The notes: generated by a model from the letters alone, not told the origin. A stretch of DNA of 64,000 nt from Mesobacillus sp. AQ2 (GCF_030122805.1 NZ_CP126080.1:1059001-1123000), one strand, 5' to 3'. Numbered from the stretch's first letter, positions 24,532-33,772 are shown. Program-made: numbers and translations.

Positions 24532-25629
24532 GTGTTGCTAACGGAAGAACAGAAAATGATGCTCGATCTTTTTGAAGAAATGAAGGAACACGGCCATGAA
24601 CAGGTGATTTTCAATTATGACAAAGCCACCGGTCTGAAATCGATTGTTGCGATCCACGATACAACTCTTGGTCCTGCACTGGGCGGCTGCCGGATGTGGG
24701 ATTATGAGTCGACCGGTGAAGCACTGCGGGATGTATTGCGCCTTTCCAAAGGGATGACCTATAAATGCGGAGTTTCAGGAGTGACATACGGGGGCGGTAA
24801 GGCTGTCATCATCGGCGATCCCAAGTCTGAAAAATCGGATGAACTTTTCCAGGCTTTTGGCTCTTTTATCGAAACATTGAAAGGGCGCTTTTACACAGGG
24901 ACAGATGTAGGAACTGTCGGCATGGATTTCGTGTCCGCAGCAAAGCAAACCTCCTATCTGGTCGGGCTGCCGGAAGAATATGGAGGCAGCGGCAACTCTG
25001 CAATCATCACGGCCTATGGCGTGTGGAAAGCGATTAAAGCGACAGCAAAAGAGATATTCGGTACGGATTCACTGGCGGGGCGCAAAATTGCTGTGCAGGG
25101 GCTTGGCAAAGTTGGTCGCTTCCTGGTGGGACATCTTCATGATGAAGGAGCAAACCTGGTCGTCACAGATATTTTTGAGGAAAATGTTAAAGAAGTTCTA
25201 GAACAATATCCGGATATTGAGACAGTTGAACCTTTGGACATATACACCTTAGAATGCGATATTTTTTCACCGAATGCTCTTGGCGCTGTAATCAATGACA
25301 TCACGGTTCCAAAACTGAAATGCCTGGCGGTGGCCGGTGCTGCCAACAATGTTCTGGCAGAAGAACGCCACGGCGACATGCTGCATCAGAAAGGAATCCT
25401 TTACGCACCTGACTATGTCGCCAATGCAGGCGGGCTGATCCAGGTAGCGGATGAATTGCATGAGTACAGCAAGGAACGGGCATTCAAGAATGCAAACATG
25501 ATCTATGACATCCTCGGAAAAATCTACAAAATCGCCAAAAATCACGATATACCAACGTATAAAGCTGCAAATATATTAGTAGAAGAGAAGATTGAAAAAA
25601 TCAGCAGGATCCAGAGCAAGTACAGATGA
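24532..25629 (+). CDS. Leu/Phe/Val dehydrogenase, phenylalanine-dehydrogenase-like
   Basis: A 365-residue NAD-dependent amino acid dehydrogenase that reversibly deaminates an amino acid to its 2-oxo acid. Visible: LGGCRM, the catalytic-Lys segment LSKGMTYKC, GGGKAVIIGDP, FYTGTDVGT (catalytic Asp), Rossmann motif AVQGLGKVG and NAGGLIQVADEL. Several of these (GCRM, GGGKAV, YTGTD, GLGKVG, GGLIQ) follow phenylalanine dehydrogenase rather than leucine dehydrogenase as I remember them, yet the gene heads a ptb-buk operon normally paired with bcd. GTG 24532 is 6 nt after GAGGGG; ATG 24526 is too close. Confidence 0.88.
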   Translation: MLLTEEQKMMLDLFEEMKEHGHEQVIFNYDKATGLKSIVAIHDTTLGPALGGCRMWDYESTGEALRDVLRLSKGMTYKCGVSGVTYGGGKAVIIGDPKSEKSDELFQAFGSFIETLKGRFYTGTDVGTVGMDFVSAAKQTSYLVGLPEEYGGSGNSAIITAYGVWKAIKATAKEIFGTDSLAGRKIAVQGLGKVGRFLVGHLHDEGANLVVTDIFEENVKEVLEQYPDIETVEPLDIYTLECDIFSPNALGAVINDITVPKLKCLAVAGAANNVLAEERHGDMLHQKGILYAPDYVANAGGLIQVADELHEYSKERAFKNANMIYDILGKIYKIAKNHDIPTYKAANILVEEKIEKISRIQSKYR

Positions 25630-25651
25630 TAAAGCAACAGGGGGTGAGAAG

Positions 25652-26572
25652 ATGCGCTATCGAAACTTTAGGGAGGTCATTGCAGAAGCACAGACAAGGC
25701 CGCCGGTAAAAATGAGCATCGCGGCTGCCCATGACCTCGATGTGCTCGTCGCTGTAAAGGCGGCTTTCGAGCTGGGAATCATTGAACCATGCCTCGTCGG
25801 GGATCTGCAAAGAATCTTTGAGCTGGCAAATGAACTGGGTTTTTCAATAGAGGGATTTCCTGTCTATCCTGCCTATACAGAGAAGGAGAATGCCCACATC
25901 GCTGCCAAGCTGGCAAGTGATGGACATGTTCAGGCAATCATGAAAGGATTTGTGAACAGCACGCCATTTTTAAAAGGGGTGCTGGATAAGGACCTTTATT
26001 TAAAAACAGGCCGCGTGATCAGCCACCTTTCCGTATTCGATATACCAGGAAGTGAGCAGCTTATTTGCATGACAGATGGTGGCCTCAATATAGCACCGGA
26101 TTTTCAGGGGAAAAAGCAGATCATTCTGAATGCAGTCGAGTTTCTCATTGGGATTGGAGTGGACCAGCCGCGGGTTGCGATTCTGGCAGCAAATGAACGT
26201 GTCAGCGAGAAAATGCCTGTAACTGTCGAAGCAGACGAACTGGCTATCCAGGTAAAAAAGGAATCCAGCCAGCCGTTGTTGATCGAAGGTCCGCTTCCAT
26301 TAGACCTGGCGATCAGCAGGGAATCGCTTTTACACAAAGGGCTTGACAGCGAACTTGGCGGGATGGCAGACTTGCTGATTGTCCCAACCATTGAGGCAGG
26401 CAATTTCCTTGGCAAAGCTATAACATATTTCGCCAGAGGAACGATGGCGGGAATCGTACTTGGAGCCAGGGTGCCATTGATTTTGAACTCACGGTCAGAT
26501 TCAGCTGAGGCAAAATTAGCCTCCATTGCCCTTGCTGTCGTTTCTGCTTCAAACTCAACGGTCAGCGTATGA
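25652..26572 (+). CDS. ptb: Phosphate butyryltransferase
   Basis: A 306-residue phosphate acetyl/butyryltransferase, converting a short or branched acyl-CoA plus phosphate to acyl phosphate. The N-terminal AAAHDLDVLVAVKAAFELGI, ImKGFVNSTPFLKGVL (about 100-115), TDGGLNIAPD and C-terminal DLLIVPTIEAGNFLGKA segments are typical of Ptb. GGGGGTGAG precedes the ATG 22 bp after the dehydrogenase. It supplies acyl phosphate to Buk. The rest of the bkd operon (lpdV, bkdAA, bkdAB, bkdB) does not follow here. Confidence 0.92.
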   Translation: MRYRNFREVIAEAQTRPPVKMSIAAAHDLDVLVAVKAAFELGIIEPCLVGDLQRIFELANELGFSIEGFPVYPAYTEKENAHIAAKLASDGHVQAIMKGFVNSTPFLKGVLDKDLYLKTGRVISHLSVFDIPGSEQLICMTDGGLNIAPDFQGKKQIILNAVEFLIGIGVDQPRVAILAANERVSEKMPVTVEADELAIQVKKESSQPLLIEGPLPLDLAISRESLLHKGLDSELGGMADLLIVPTIEAGNFLGKAITYFARGTMAGIVLGARVPLILNSRSDSAEAKLASIALAVVSASNSTVSV

Positions 26573-26589
26573 AGGATAGGTGAAGATCA

Positions 26590-27648
26590 ATGAATATTTT
26601 AGCGATTAACCCCGGATCAACCTCTACGAAGCTGGCTGTTTACGAAAATGAAAAATTGCTGTTTGAAGAGACAATCCGGCATGATGATGATGAACTCATG
26701 AAGCTGGGGGATTTGACAGCCCAGCTTCCATATCGGCTTGATGCCATAATGGGGGTCATGAGGATACGGGATTTCAAGCTTTCTTCACTGGACGCTATTG
26801 TTGGCCGGGGAGGAATGCTAAAGCCGATGACCAGCGGGACCTATACTGTTGATGATTACCTGCTGGAAGACGCCCGTTCAGGCAAATATGGCAATCATGC
26901 ATCCAATCTCGGTTCCATCATCGCTGTGGAAATAGCCGAAGAATATCAGCTGCCTGCCTTTATCGTCGATCCTGTCGGTATCGATGAATTGATTGATGAA
27001 GCGAGGATTTCCGGTTTAGCGGATATTGAGAGGAAGAGCCATGCCCATGCGCTCAACATCAAGGCGGTATCCCGTAAGATTGCAGCTGAGACTGGGAAGA
27101 AATTAGCTGAAACAAGTTTTGTTGTCGCGCATCTCGGCGGAGGCATTTCGGTTGCGGCGTTAAAGGGCGGCAGGATGATCGATGTGAACAATGCCGATAA
27201 CGAGGGTCCATTCTCTCCAGAGAGGGCAGGCGGACTGCCGGCAAAGCAGCTTGTCCAGCTTTGTTTTTCAGGGAAATACAGTGAAAAGGAATTGCTCCAG
27301 AGGATGACAAAGAAGGGCGGGATTTATTCCTATCTGGGTACAAAAAGTGTCATTGAAGTTGAGCAACGTGTTCAGACTGGGGACCCTGAAGCATCTCTTA
27401 TATTGAAGGCAATGGTTCATCAGATAGGAAAAGAAATCGGGGCAATGGCAACCGTTCTGGATGGAAAGGCAGACGGCATCATTCTTACGGGGGGCATCTC
27501 TCAATCAGAAATGATCACAGATTGGATCCGCGAGAAAGTGAGTTTCATAGGAGAAGTATTTGTCATCCCTGGTGAAGCAGAAATGGAAGCTCTGGCATTG
27601 GGTGCCTTGAGAGTGCTGACAGGGCACGAAAAAGCAAAAATATATTAG
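26590..27648 (+). CDS. buk: Butyrate kinase
   Basis: A 352-residue member of the acetate/butyrate kinase family, making ATP from butyryl or branched acyl phosphate. It begins with the ASKHA phosphate-1 motif LAINPGSTSTKLAVYEN; SHAHALNIKAVSR, VAHLGGGISVAALKGGRMIDVNN and the adenosine motif IILTGGISQSEM follow. AGGTGAAG lies upstream. With Ptb it gains ATP from acyl-CoA produced from amino acid or fatty acid breakdown. The operon ends in a strong terminator, so bkd genes must lie elsewhere if present. Confidence 0.94.
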   Translation: MNILAINPGSTSTKLAVYENEKLLFEETIRHDDDELMKLGDLTAQLPYRLDAIMGVMRIRDFKLSSLDAIVGRGGMLKPMTSGTYTVDDYLLEDARSGKYGNHASNLGSIIAVEIAEEYQLPAFIVDPVGIDELIDEARISGLADIERKSHAHALNIKAVSRKIAAETGKKLAETSFVVAHLGGGISVAALKGGRMIDVNNADNEGPFSPERAGGLPAKQLVQLCFSGKYSEKELLQRMTKKGGIYSYLGTKSVIEVEQRVQTGDPEASLILKAMVHQIGKEIGAMATVLDGKADGIILTGGISQSEMITDWIREKVSFIGEVFVIPGEAEMEALALGALRVLTGHEKAKIY

Positions 27649-27650
27649 CA

Positions 27651-27698
27651 AAAAAGCCTGAGTCTATGAAGTTAACCTCATAGACTCAGGCTTTTTTT
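27651..27698. terminator. Bidirectional terminator after buk
   Basis: A 19-bp stem, AAAAAGCCTGAGTCTATGA with its complement, has an 8-nt loop and T run. It serves buk and the convergent reductase gene. Confidence 0.95.
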
Positions 27699-28621
27699 CA
27701 AGAGGAGAGCAAACTATCGTAAATATCAACATTCGCATAAACAGCAGACAGAGTAGGTGCGTCTATCCTAAGCTCGGCTGCCTTCTTCAGCAAATAGCCA
27801 AATAGGTGGTCTCCTTCTGTCGGGAGTGATTTTTCCATATCACGCTGGAGGGAGGACTTCATGCCGTGGCCAATTTCGTTCAGCCTGTTCCATGTCGCAT
27901 CCTTAGCCCCCTCGGAAAGCGGGGCACCAATCGCCGTCATGATCTCGACCGTCTCATACAGCAGGCGTTTAATCGTTTCCGCTCCCTGCGTTTGATCCCG
28001 AATGGGACCGATAGGGGATCTGAAAAGTGAGGTGATGCCGCTTAATGATGTGATGAATAAGTATTTTTGCCACATTTCCTGTTCAATTTTCTCTGAAAGA
28101 CGGAAGTTAGCCTTCGTATCGTCAAAAGCAGCTTGCAGTTTTAGGATTCTTTCTGAACGTTTATCGTTCAGTTCTCCAAATACCAAATCCTGAATCGGAC
28201 TGGTTTGGATCACCTTTCCGCTTTCATCAAGGGTCGTTTCGATAAAACATAGCCCGCCAATCACCTTTTCCGCCCCGAAAGCTTCGGTTAAAGCATCAAG
28301 ATGAGCAATTCCGTTCAGCAAAGGGAGAATCATCGTACTGTCGCCAACGAATGGACGAATGCTTTCAATCGCGCCATCCAAATGATAGGATTTGGTGGAA
28401 ACGAGAATGACATCAAACAGCTCAGCTTGCGACTCCGCTCCAATTGTCTGCGGGTCAGGAAAATGCAGATCGCCGTGAATGCTGGAAACAGCCAGTCCGT
28501 TTTCCTTGAGCTGCTTATGCCGTTTCTCACGCACAAGAAATGTTACATCCGCTCCTTTTTCCAAAAGCCTTCCGCCGAAATAACCGCCAATCGCACCGGC
28601 ACCAACGATTAATATTTTCAT
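27698..28621 (-). CDS. panE: 2-dehydropantoate 2-reductase family protein
   Basis: A 307-residue ketopantoate reductase-fold enzyme: NADP-binding MKILIVGAGAIGGYFGGRLL, then VSTKSYHLDGAIESI and LLNGIAHLD, and a C-terminal domain with KYLFITSLSGITSLF (Lys and Asn/Ser positions) and SSLQRDMEKSLPTE, the family's substrate loop. It would reduce ketopantoate to pantoate for coenzyme A, although Bacillaceae often have several paralogues with other 2-oxoacid substrates. GGAGG lies upstream. It has no pan neighbours, so the substrate is not certain. Confidence 0.85.
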   Translation of the reverse strand: MKILIVGAGAIGGYFGGRLLEKGADVTFLVREKRHKQLKENGLAVSSIHGDLHFPDPQTIGAESQAELFDVILVSTKSYHLDGAIESIRPFVGDSTMILPLLNGIAHLDALTEAFGAEKVIGGLCFIETTLDESGKVIQTSPIQDLVFGELNDKRSERILKLQAAFDDTKANFRLSEKIEQEMWQKYLFITSLSGITSLFRSPIGPIRDQTQGAETIKRLLYETVEIMTAIGAPLSEGAKDATWNRLNEIGHGMKSSLQRDMEKSLPTEGDHLFGYLLKKAAELRIDAPTLSAVYANVDIYDSLLSS

Positions 28622-28643
28622 ATTTTTAACCTCCTAAATATGT

Positions 28644-28676
28644 AAAAGTGCACGCTTGAATTAAGCGTGCACTTTT
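28644..28676 (-). terminator. Terminator of cstA and its small partner gene
   Basis: AAAAGTGCACGCTT pairs with AAGCGTGCACTTTT, 6 bp beyond the small-gene stop on the minus strand. Confidence 0.88.
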
Positions 28677-28681
28677 CTTAC

Positions 28682-28837
28682 TTAATTTGCAAGAATGGCT
28701 GCCAGCAGACCTCCTGCAGTAATAAGGACAATAATGATTTTGGCAATAAAGGGAAGCTGCTCTTTCCCTTTTTTGTTGACTTGTTCTTCCTTCTCATTGA
28801 CTGTCTTGCGGTATCCAGGACTGCAGCATCCGCTCAT
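28682..28837 (-). CDS. 51-aa membrane microprotein downstream of cstA
   Basis: A 51-residue protein starting at ATG 28837, 2 nt after the cstA stop. The soluble N-terminus MSGCCSPGYRKTVNEKEEQV has a Cys pair and charged residues; the C-terminus is one membrane helix (PFIAKIIIVLITAGGLLAAILAN). A GGTGG site lies inside the end of cstA, giving translational coupling. In E. coli cstA is followed by the small ybdD, so a small partner is plausible, but this sequence is not a recognisable YbdD. It may be a regulator or subunit of the transporter. Confidence 0.75.
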   Translation of the reverse strand: MSGCCSPGYRKTVNEKEEQVNKKGKEQLPFIAKIIIVLITAGGLLAAILAN

Positions 28838-28839
28838 CG

Positions 28840-30291
28840 TTACGCCACCTTGTTGTAGTTGGAGATGTCTTCATCAAGCGGGATGTTTTTAGCACGTGCT
28901 TTTTTAGCAGCGTTGAAGAACATGACCGTGATGACAGCTGTGACGATTAGCGCTCCAATATTGGAAACTGTCAGAGACATACCGAAACCGATTTGTGCAT
29001 TAAGGATATAAGATGTGACGGCAGCTGTCATGAACATGCCAGGAATCATTGCGATCCAGTAGTTCTTCTTGGCGATGAACAGGTACATGGCACCAACCCA
29101 CAGCGCGATGACCGCAGTTGACTGGTTTGCCCAGGAGAAGTATCTCCATAAAATTGTGAAATCTACTTTTGTCAGTGCGAAAGAGATAACGAATAACGGA
29201 ACAGCGATCCAAAGACGGCTAGTGAATTTCTTTTGAGAAAAGTTAAAGTAGTCAGCAATGATCATACGTGCGCTTCGGAATGCAGTATCACCAGAAGTGA
29301 TTGGCAGTACAATTACACCTAGTACAGCAAGTGTTCCGCCGATTGCGCCAAGCATCAATGTGGAAGCTTCGCTTACGATTGCAGCTGGTCCGCCGTTTGC
29401 CAACATATCGTTCAGGCCATTGTAGCCATCGAACAAGCTCATTGCAGCAGCAGCCCAGATCATCGCAATCACACCTTCAGCGATCATCATGCCGTAGAAA
29501 ATCTTGCGTCCTTGTTTTTCATTTTGTGTAGTACGTGAAATGATTGGTGTTTGTGTTGCATGGAAACCTGACAGCGCTCCGCAAGAGATTGTTAAGAACA
29601 ACAGCGGGAAAATCGCTGCATTATCAGGATGGAAATTCGTTAATGATAATTCAGGAATCGGTGCACCTGTAATCACCAGCATTGCGCCTACTCCAACCGC
29701 ACTGATCAAAAGCAATGCACCGAAGATTGGATACAAGCGGCCAATGATTTTATCTACAGGAAGCAAAGTCGCTAAAATATAGTAAACAAAAATTGCGGCA
29801 ACGATGATACCCATTGTTACCTTTCCGTCCATCAAAGTATGAAGCAAACCAGCCGGAGCAGTGACGAACACGGTACCAACCAAAAGCAAAAGAAGGACCG
29901 CGAAAGCATTGACAACGTGTTTCATGACCTTACCAAGGAATTTTCCTGCAAGTTCAGGAAGGTGGGCACCTCGGTTGCGGATGGAAATCATCCCTGTGAG
30001 GTAGTCATGGACAGCACCGGCGAAAATAGCGCCAAGAACGATCCATAGGAAAGCGACCGGTCCATATAAAGCACCCATGATCGGTCCGAAAATCGGGCCG
30101 ACACCAGCGATGTTAAGCAGCTGGATCAGTGAGTTCTTGCTTGTCGACATTGGCACATAGTCAACGTCATCCTTATGTGTATAAGCCGGAGTGGAACGAC
30201 CCTCGTTCACGCCGAAAACCTTTTCTACAAACTTTCCATAAGTAAAATAACCAACGATTAAAAGTGCAATACCAGCTAGAAAGGTATACAT
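28840..30291 (-). CDS. cstA: Carbon starvation protein CstA family transporter
   Basis: A 483-residue polytopic membrane protein of the CstA family, which imports pyruvate and/or peptides during carbon limitation. The conserved N-terminal part is YGKFVEKVFGVNE, then DDVDYVPMSTSKNSLIQLLNIAGVGPIFGPIMGALYGP and the HDYLTGMISIRNRG segment. It is the shorter form (about 480 aa) found in Bacilli. AAGGAGG precedes the ATG. Its promoter region has two cre sites and four phased LytTR-like boxes, and lytST lie just upstream on the same strand. Confidence 0.95.
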   Translation of the reverse strand: MYTFLAGIALLIVGYFTYGKFVEKVFGVNEGRSTPAYTHKDDVDYVPMSTSKNSLIQLLNIAGVGPIFGPIMGALYGPVAFLWIVLGAIFAGAVHDYLTGMISIRNRGAHLPELAGKFLGKVMKHVVNAFAVLLLLLVGTVFVTAPAGLLHTLMDGKVTMGIIVAAIFVYYILATLLPVDKIIGRLYPIFGALLLISAVGVGAMLVITGAPIPELSLTNFHPDNAAIFPLLFLTISCGALSGFHATQTPIISRTTQNEKQGRKIFYGMMIAEGVIAMIWAAAAMSLFDGYNGLNDMLANGGPAAIVSEASTLMLGAIGGTLAVLGVIVLPITSGDTAFRSARMIIADYFNFSQKKFTSRLWIAVPLFVISFALTKVDFTILWRYFSWANQSTAVIALWVGAMYLFIAKKNYWIAMIPGMFMTAAVTSYILNAQIGFGMSLTVSNIGALIVTAVITVMFFNAAKKARAKNIPLDEDISNYNKVA

Positions 30292-30313
30292 AGGAAACCT
30301 CCTTGAGTTTTAA

Positions 30314-30328
30314 TGTATGCGTTTGCAA
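30314..30328 (-). promoter_or_regulatory. CcpA cre site over the cstA start region
   Basis: On the minus strand TTGCAAACGCATACA matches the cre consensus WTGNAANCGNWNNCW at every fixed position. It covers the expected transcription start downstream of the -10, so it could block initiation or elongation in rich carbon. Confidence 0.75.
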
Positions 30329-30330
30329 TT

Positions 30331-30352
30331 ATTATAAAAGAAAACGATTACA
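30331..30352 (-). promoter_or_regulatory. cstA -10 element and second cre-like site
   Basis: TATAAT is read on the minus strand at 30336-30331. At 17 bp spacing the -35 position (30359-30354) reads CGCCAC, very poor, as expected of an activator-dependent promoter. On the plus strand AAGAAAACGATTACA (30338-30352) matches cre except for one base, and lies between the -10 and -35. Confidence 0.55.
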
Positions 30353-30370
30353 TGTGGCGGTTTTGTGAAC

Positions 30371-30441
30371 AAGATGCACGAATGTGGGCTTGAAGTGCAG
30401 AATTTGTCGATTTAGATGCATTATGATTCTATTGAAATGCA
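30371..30441 (-). promoter_or_regulatory. Four 21-bp-phased LytTR-type boxes upstream of cstA
   Basis: On the minus strand TGCATTTC, TGCATCTA, TGCACTTC and TGCATCTT begin at 30441, 30420, 30399 and 30378, exactly 21 bp apart. LytTR-domain regulators bind pairs of direct repeats with centres about 21 bp apart, and the motif resembles the GGCATTTCAT repeats I recall for E. coli YpdB. The proximal box lies just upstream of the weak -35. Confidence 0.6.
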
Positions 30442-30467
30442 AAAAAAGCACCTGATCAGATGCTTTT
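30441..30467 (-). terminator. Terminator of lytT
   Basis: AAAAGCA-TCTGATCAGG-TGCTTTT on the minus strand is followed by further Ts, 15 bp after the lytT stop. Confidence 0.8.
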
Positions 30468-30481
30468 AGGACAGTGTGTGA

Positions 30482-31213
30482 TTATAGTTCAAGCTGGGTC
30501 CTTAATGCCTTTACATAATTGCGGCTCACTGACAGCATTTCATCCCGGCCCTTGATTTCAAGCTGATAAGCACCGTTGAACCATGGAGTGAGCCGGGTGA
30601 CATATTCCAGGTTCACAAGATAGCTTTTATGGATCCGGAAAAAGGAATAAGGAAGGAGCCGGCTTTCAAGTTCTTTTAATGGAGTTTTTGTTTCATACTC
30701 TTTTGCTTCAGTTACGATTTTTGAAAATTTCTCTTCCCGGGAAATATAAAGGATATCTTTTGGCTCGAGATAAAAGATTTCGCCATCTCCTTCAACTGCA
30801 AGCTTGCCAGATGGTTTTCCTGCCTCTTGCGCGGACGGCTGGAGGAAATGCTTTTCAATTCTGAGGATGGTTTCGCTCAGCTGATTTTCGTCATATGGCT
30901 TCAGCAAGTAATCAACCGCTTCATACCGAAATGCCTCAGCCGCAAATTGCGGATAGGCGGTGGCGAAAACGATCAATGGGGCTTTTTTTAAAGACATGAG
31001 TGATTTAGCAGCTTCCATACCGTTCATCTTTGGCATTTCGACATCGAGGAAAACCACATCTGGATGGAGCTGCAGGGCTTTGACGATTGCGGCCTCACCG
31101 GTCTCTGCTTCGCCGACGACCTGGATGGAAGAGAAAGCTTTCAATAAATGTTTCAGTTCATCCCGGCTGTACATTTCATCATCTGCTATCAATACCCGAA
31201 TACTATTGTCCAT
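30482..31213 (-). CDS. lytT: LytTR-family response regulator
   Basis: A 243-residue response regulator: receiver domain ([17 protein letters not shown], phospho-Asp in [14 protein letters not shown] at about residue 57, KPYDENQ) and a C-terminal LytTR DNA-binding domain ([20 protein letters not shown] and the [12 protein letters not shown] end). It directly follows lytS with no gap, so the two are coupled. In E. coli and B. subtilis the related pairs (BtsSR/YpdAB, LytST) sense pyruvate and switch on transporters. cstA, the next gene downstream, is the likely target. Confidence 0.93.
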   Translation of the reverse strand: MDNSIRVLIADDEMYSRDELKHLLKAFSSIQVVGEAETGEAAIVKALQLHPDVVFLDVEMPKMNGMEAAKSLMSLKKAPLIVFATAYPQFAAEAFRYEAVDYLLKPYDENQLSETILRIEKHFLQPSAQEAGKPSGKLAVEGDGEIFYLEPKDILYISREEKFSKIVTEAKEYETKTPLKELESRLLPYSFFRIHKSYLVNLEYVTRLTPWFNGAYQLEIKGRDEMLSVSRNYVKALRTQLEL

Positions 31214-32950
31214 CTATCGTTCCTCCGATTGTGGAATCATAAAAGAAATCTTTGTACCTTTTCCCGGTTCGCTGTCAATCTTCAGACACGATTCTTCGCC
31301 GAAGTTCATCGCAAGCCTCCTATTGACGTTGAAAAGGGCAATCCCGCTTCCCGTTTCAGATTCAATCATTTGCTTTCCAAGTTGATTCATCCGTTCTTTG
31401 CTCATTCCTTGTCCATTATCTTCAACTGAAACGATTGTGCCATTTTGCTCTTTTTGGATGGAAATACGGATATGGCAATCCTGGTCCATATTCTTGATGC
31501 CGTGCTTCACTGCGTTTTCGACGATCGGCTGCAATGTCAGCGGCGGAATTTTGACAAGCAGGGCGTCATCCTCAATATCATAAGTAACCTTCAGTTTCTC
31601 GACAAAACGAGCCTCTTCGATTGAAAGATAGGCCTTCACATGACGCAATTCCTGTTCAAGTGTGGTAGTCGTCACTGTCGTGGCATTCAGGTTTTGCCGC
31701 AGGAAATGGGAAAGCGAAACCAGAAGCGTCCTCGCTTTATTTGGGTCAATCCTGATCAGCGAGGTTATGACATTCATTGAGTTGAAAAGGAAGTGGGGGC
31801 TGATTTGGGCCTGAAGGGCCTTTACCTCGGCTTCCTTGGCAAGCTGATAAGCTTTTTCGGCTTCGGCGGATTCGAGCTGGTTGCTGAGCAAGTTGCTCAG
31901 TCCGGAGATCAATTCAATGACGACATTGGTGATTTCTTTTTCCGATTTAAAATAGAACTTAAGGGTGCCAATTGTTTCATCACGGTGCTTTAACGGAGCA
32001 ATCACCGCGGCGCCGAGCGGGCAGCTCTTGTCCCGGCAATGAATTGTCTCATCATTGGCGACGACCAGTTTGCCGGTTTTCAGCACATCCCTGGTAATCT
32101 GTGTCTGGATCGGGCTGGTTGAACGGTGATGGTCATCAGCCAGGCCGATATGGGCCAGAATTTCCTTCTTATTCGTCATCGCAACCGCGCTTGTCTGGAC
32201 TTCATTATGTAATATCTGACAGACTGCCTGCGCAGAATCCGCGTTGATTCCTTTGCGCAAGTATGCAAGTGTCTGATCGGCAATCCGCAGCGTTTTCTGG
32301 GCAAGCAGCGCTCCAGTCTTTTCTTCTTCGGAAACAACATTTTTTATGACCATCAAAAATAGTGCAGAGCCAAGGCCGTTCGCGAGAATCATGGGGACAC
32401 CGATGATTTCAACGAGAGTTTGCGCCTGATGATAAGGCTTCGCGATCAAGAGGATGATCATCATTTGCACCGTCTCGGCAATTGCCCCGACAAGAAAGGC
32501 TGTTCTCAGGTTGATATTATTTTTCTTTTTTTGAAAACGTCCGGAAATGACGCCGGCAACGATTGCCGCAAGTCCGCAGGCAAAAGCAGTAAAGCCGCCG
32601 AGCGTAAAACGATGCAGTCCTGCAATAAGCCCTGCGCCAATCCCAACCTTGTATCCTCCAAGCAGTCCGGCGATGACAATGCCGATGACACGCGAATTGG
32701 CAATCGCCTCATCTGAAGCAAGATCAGAAGCCCATGGGTTGAACTGCAGGTTATCAGTAGAAAAGCTCATCCCGGAATATGTACCAATGATCCCGAAAAA
32801 CCCAAAGAAGATAATCGCAAAATATTGCTGTCGGCGGTTCAGCGAATCATGGTAAATCAACCCGCGGAAAAAGCGGAACCTCGTTAAAATGAAGGCAATT
32901 GTCACAATGATGCCCAGACGCTCGAGCATTGTGATGAGTAATTCAAACAT
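31214..32950 (-). CDS. lytS: LytS-type sensor histidine kinase
   Basis: A 578-residue sensor kinase: N-terminal 5TM-5TMR_LYT membrane sensor (residues 1-175, with [22 protein letters not shown]), a GAF-like domain (about 220-350, with [16 protein letters not shown]), the phospho-His region [17 protein letters not shown] and an HATPase domain ([28 protein letters not shown]). It acts at the membrane and phosphorylates the adjacent LytT. Homologues respond to extracellular pyruvate, which fits the neighbouring cstA. Confidence 0.95.
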   Translation of the reverse strand: MFELLITMLERLGIIVTIAFILTRFRFFRGLIYHDSLNRRQQYFAIIFFGFFGIIGTYSGMSFSTDNLQFNPWASDLASDEAIANSRVIGIVIAGLLGGYKVGIGAGLIAGLHRFTLGGFTAFACGLAAIVAGVISGRFQKKKNNINLRTAFLVGAIAETVQMMIILLIAKPYHQAQTLVEIIGVPMILANGLGSALFLMVIKNVVSEEEKTGALLAQKTLRIADQTLAYLRKGINADSAQAVCQILHNEVQTSAVAMTNKKEILAHIGLADDHHRSTSPIQTQITRDVLKTGKLVVANDETIHCRDKSCPLGAAVIAPLKHRDETIGTLKFYFKSEKEITNVVIELISGLSNLLSNQLESAEAEKAYQLAKEAEVKALQAQISPHFLFNSMNVITSLIRIDPNKARTLLVSLSHFLRQNLNATTVTTTTLEQELRHVKAYLSIEEARFVEKLKVTYDIEDDALLVKIPPLTLQPIVENAVKHGIKNMDQDCHIRISIQKEQNGTIVSVEDNGQGMSKERMNQLGKQMIESETGSGIALFNVNRRLAMNFGEESCLKIDSEPGKGTKISFMIPQSEER

Positions 32951-33056
32951 ATCCGCTCTCCTTGAAAAGTTAATATGATATCTGAACTCATTTTAATAGA
33001 AAGAGAAGTAAAGTAAAAGGGTATGAGCTTACGCGGAACAAAGGCATAGTAAAAAT

Positions 33057-33083
33057 AAAAAAACTCCCATCACGTGATGGGAT
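33057..33083 (-). terminator. Terminator of DUF421 gene
   Basis: CCCATCACGTGATGGG (33066-33081) is a perfect palindrome followed on the minus strand by AGTTTTTTT. Confidence 0.88.
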
Positions 33084-33085
33084 GG

Positions 33086-33772
33086 TTATTTAGAGCGTTG
33101 TTCTGCAACGACTGTTCCATCACTCTCGAGCTCAGCATAAAATACTTCCTCCAGCCGATTGAACCCTTTCTTTTTTAATTCATTTGTCAGCCAGTCTTCA
33201 CTCAAGCTTAATTCCTTTAGATTCTTTTTAACGATACGGCCATCAACAACCAGTTCAGAAGGCAGGTATTTTCTTGGTGTAAGGGGGATGCCAGAATCTT
33301 TATTTATGACATTTTCATATTCCACTTTCTTTAAAACACTGATTTGTCCATTTGGTTCAAGGATTGCATAATCGACTTCTTTTATTGAAAATACATTTTT
33401 AATTCTTAGCAGCATCGTTAGATCATCCATATTTAGCTTATTGGACTTCATTGCTTTTTCATTTATTTTTCCCTGTTTGATAATGATGGTCGGTTCCCCG
33501 TCCAGCAAAATTCTTGCCTTAGGGGATTTTAGGGCGATGTATTCGATAGTAAGCGTTAATAAAGCCCAGAGCGCTAAACCGGTAACACCATCAATTAGTT
33601 TAATGTCTCTATGTACAACCATATCACCAGCTATATTTCCCAGAGCAATTCCGGTGATATAAGTAAAAAAGGTCATTTGGCTGAGCTGCTTTTTGCCAAG
33701 TACACGAGTAAGAAGGAATAATACACCAAAGCCTAAAAGGGTTCTCAATATGGTAGTTAAAATGGTTTCCAT
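33086..33772 (-). CDS. DUF421 (YetF-like) membrane protein
   Basis: A 228-residue YetF-family protein: three N-terminal membrane helices (LGFGVLFLLTRVLGKKQLSQMTFFTYITGIALGN) and a soluble YetF domain with EPTIIIKQGKINEKAMKSNKLNMDDL and YAILEPNGQISVLKK, then an extra C-terminal domain. The helix motif RxxGKKxxSQM is conserved across the family. Its role is unknown; family members have been tied to sporulation or germination membranes. A shorter paralogue lies at 59201. Confidence 0.88.
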   Translation of the reverse strand: METILTTILRTLLGFGVLFLLTRVLGKKQLSQMTFFTYITGIALGNIAGDMVVHRDIKLIDGVTGLALWALLTLTIEYIALKSPKARILLDGEPTIIIKQGKINEKAMKSNKLNMDDLTMLLRIKNVFSIKEVDYAILEPNGQISVLKKVEYENVINKDSGIPLTPRKYLPSELVVDGRIVKKNLKELSLSEDWLTNELKKKGFNRLEEVFYAELESDGTVVAEQRSK

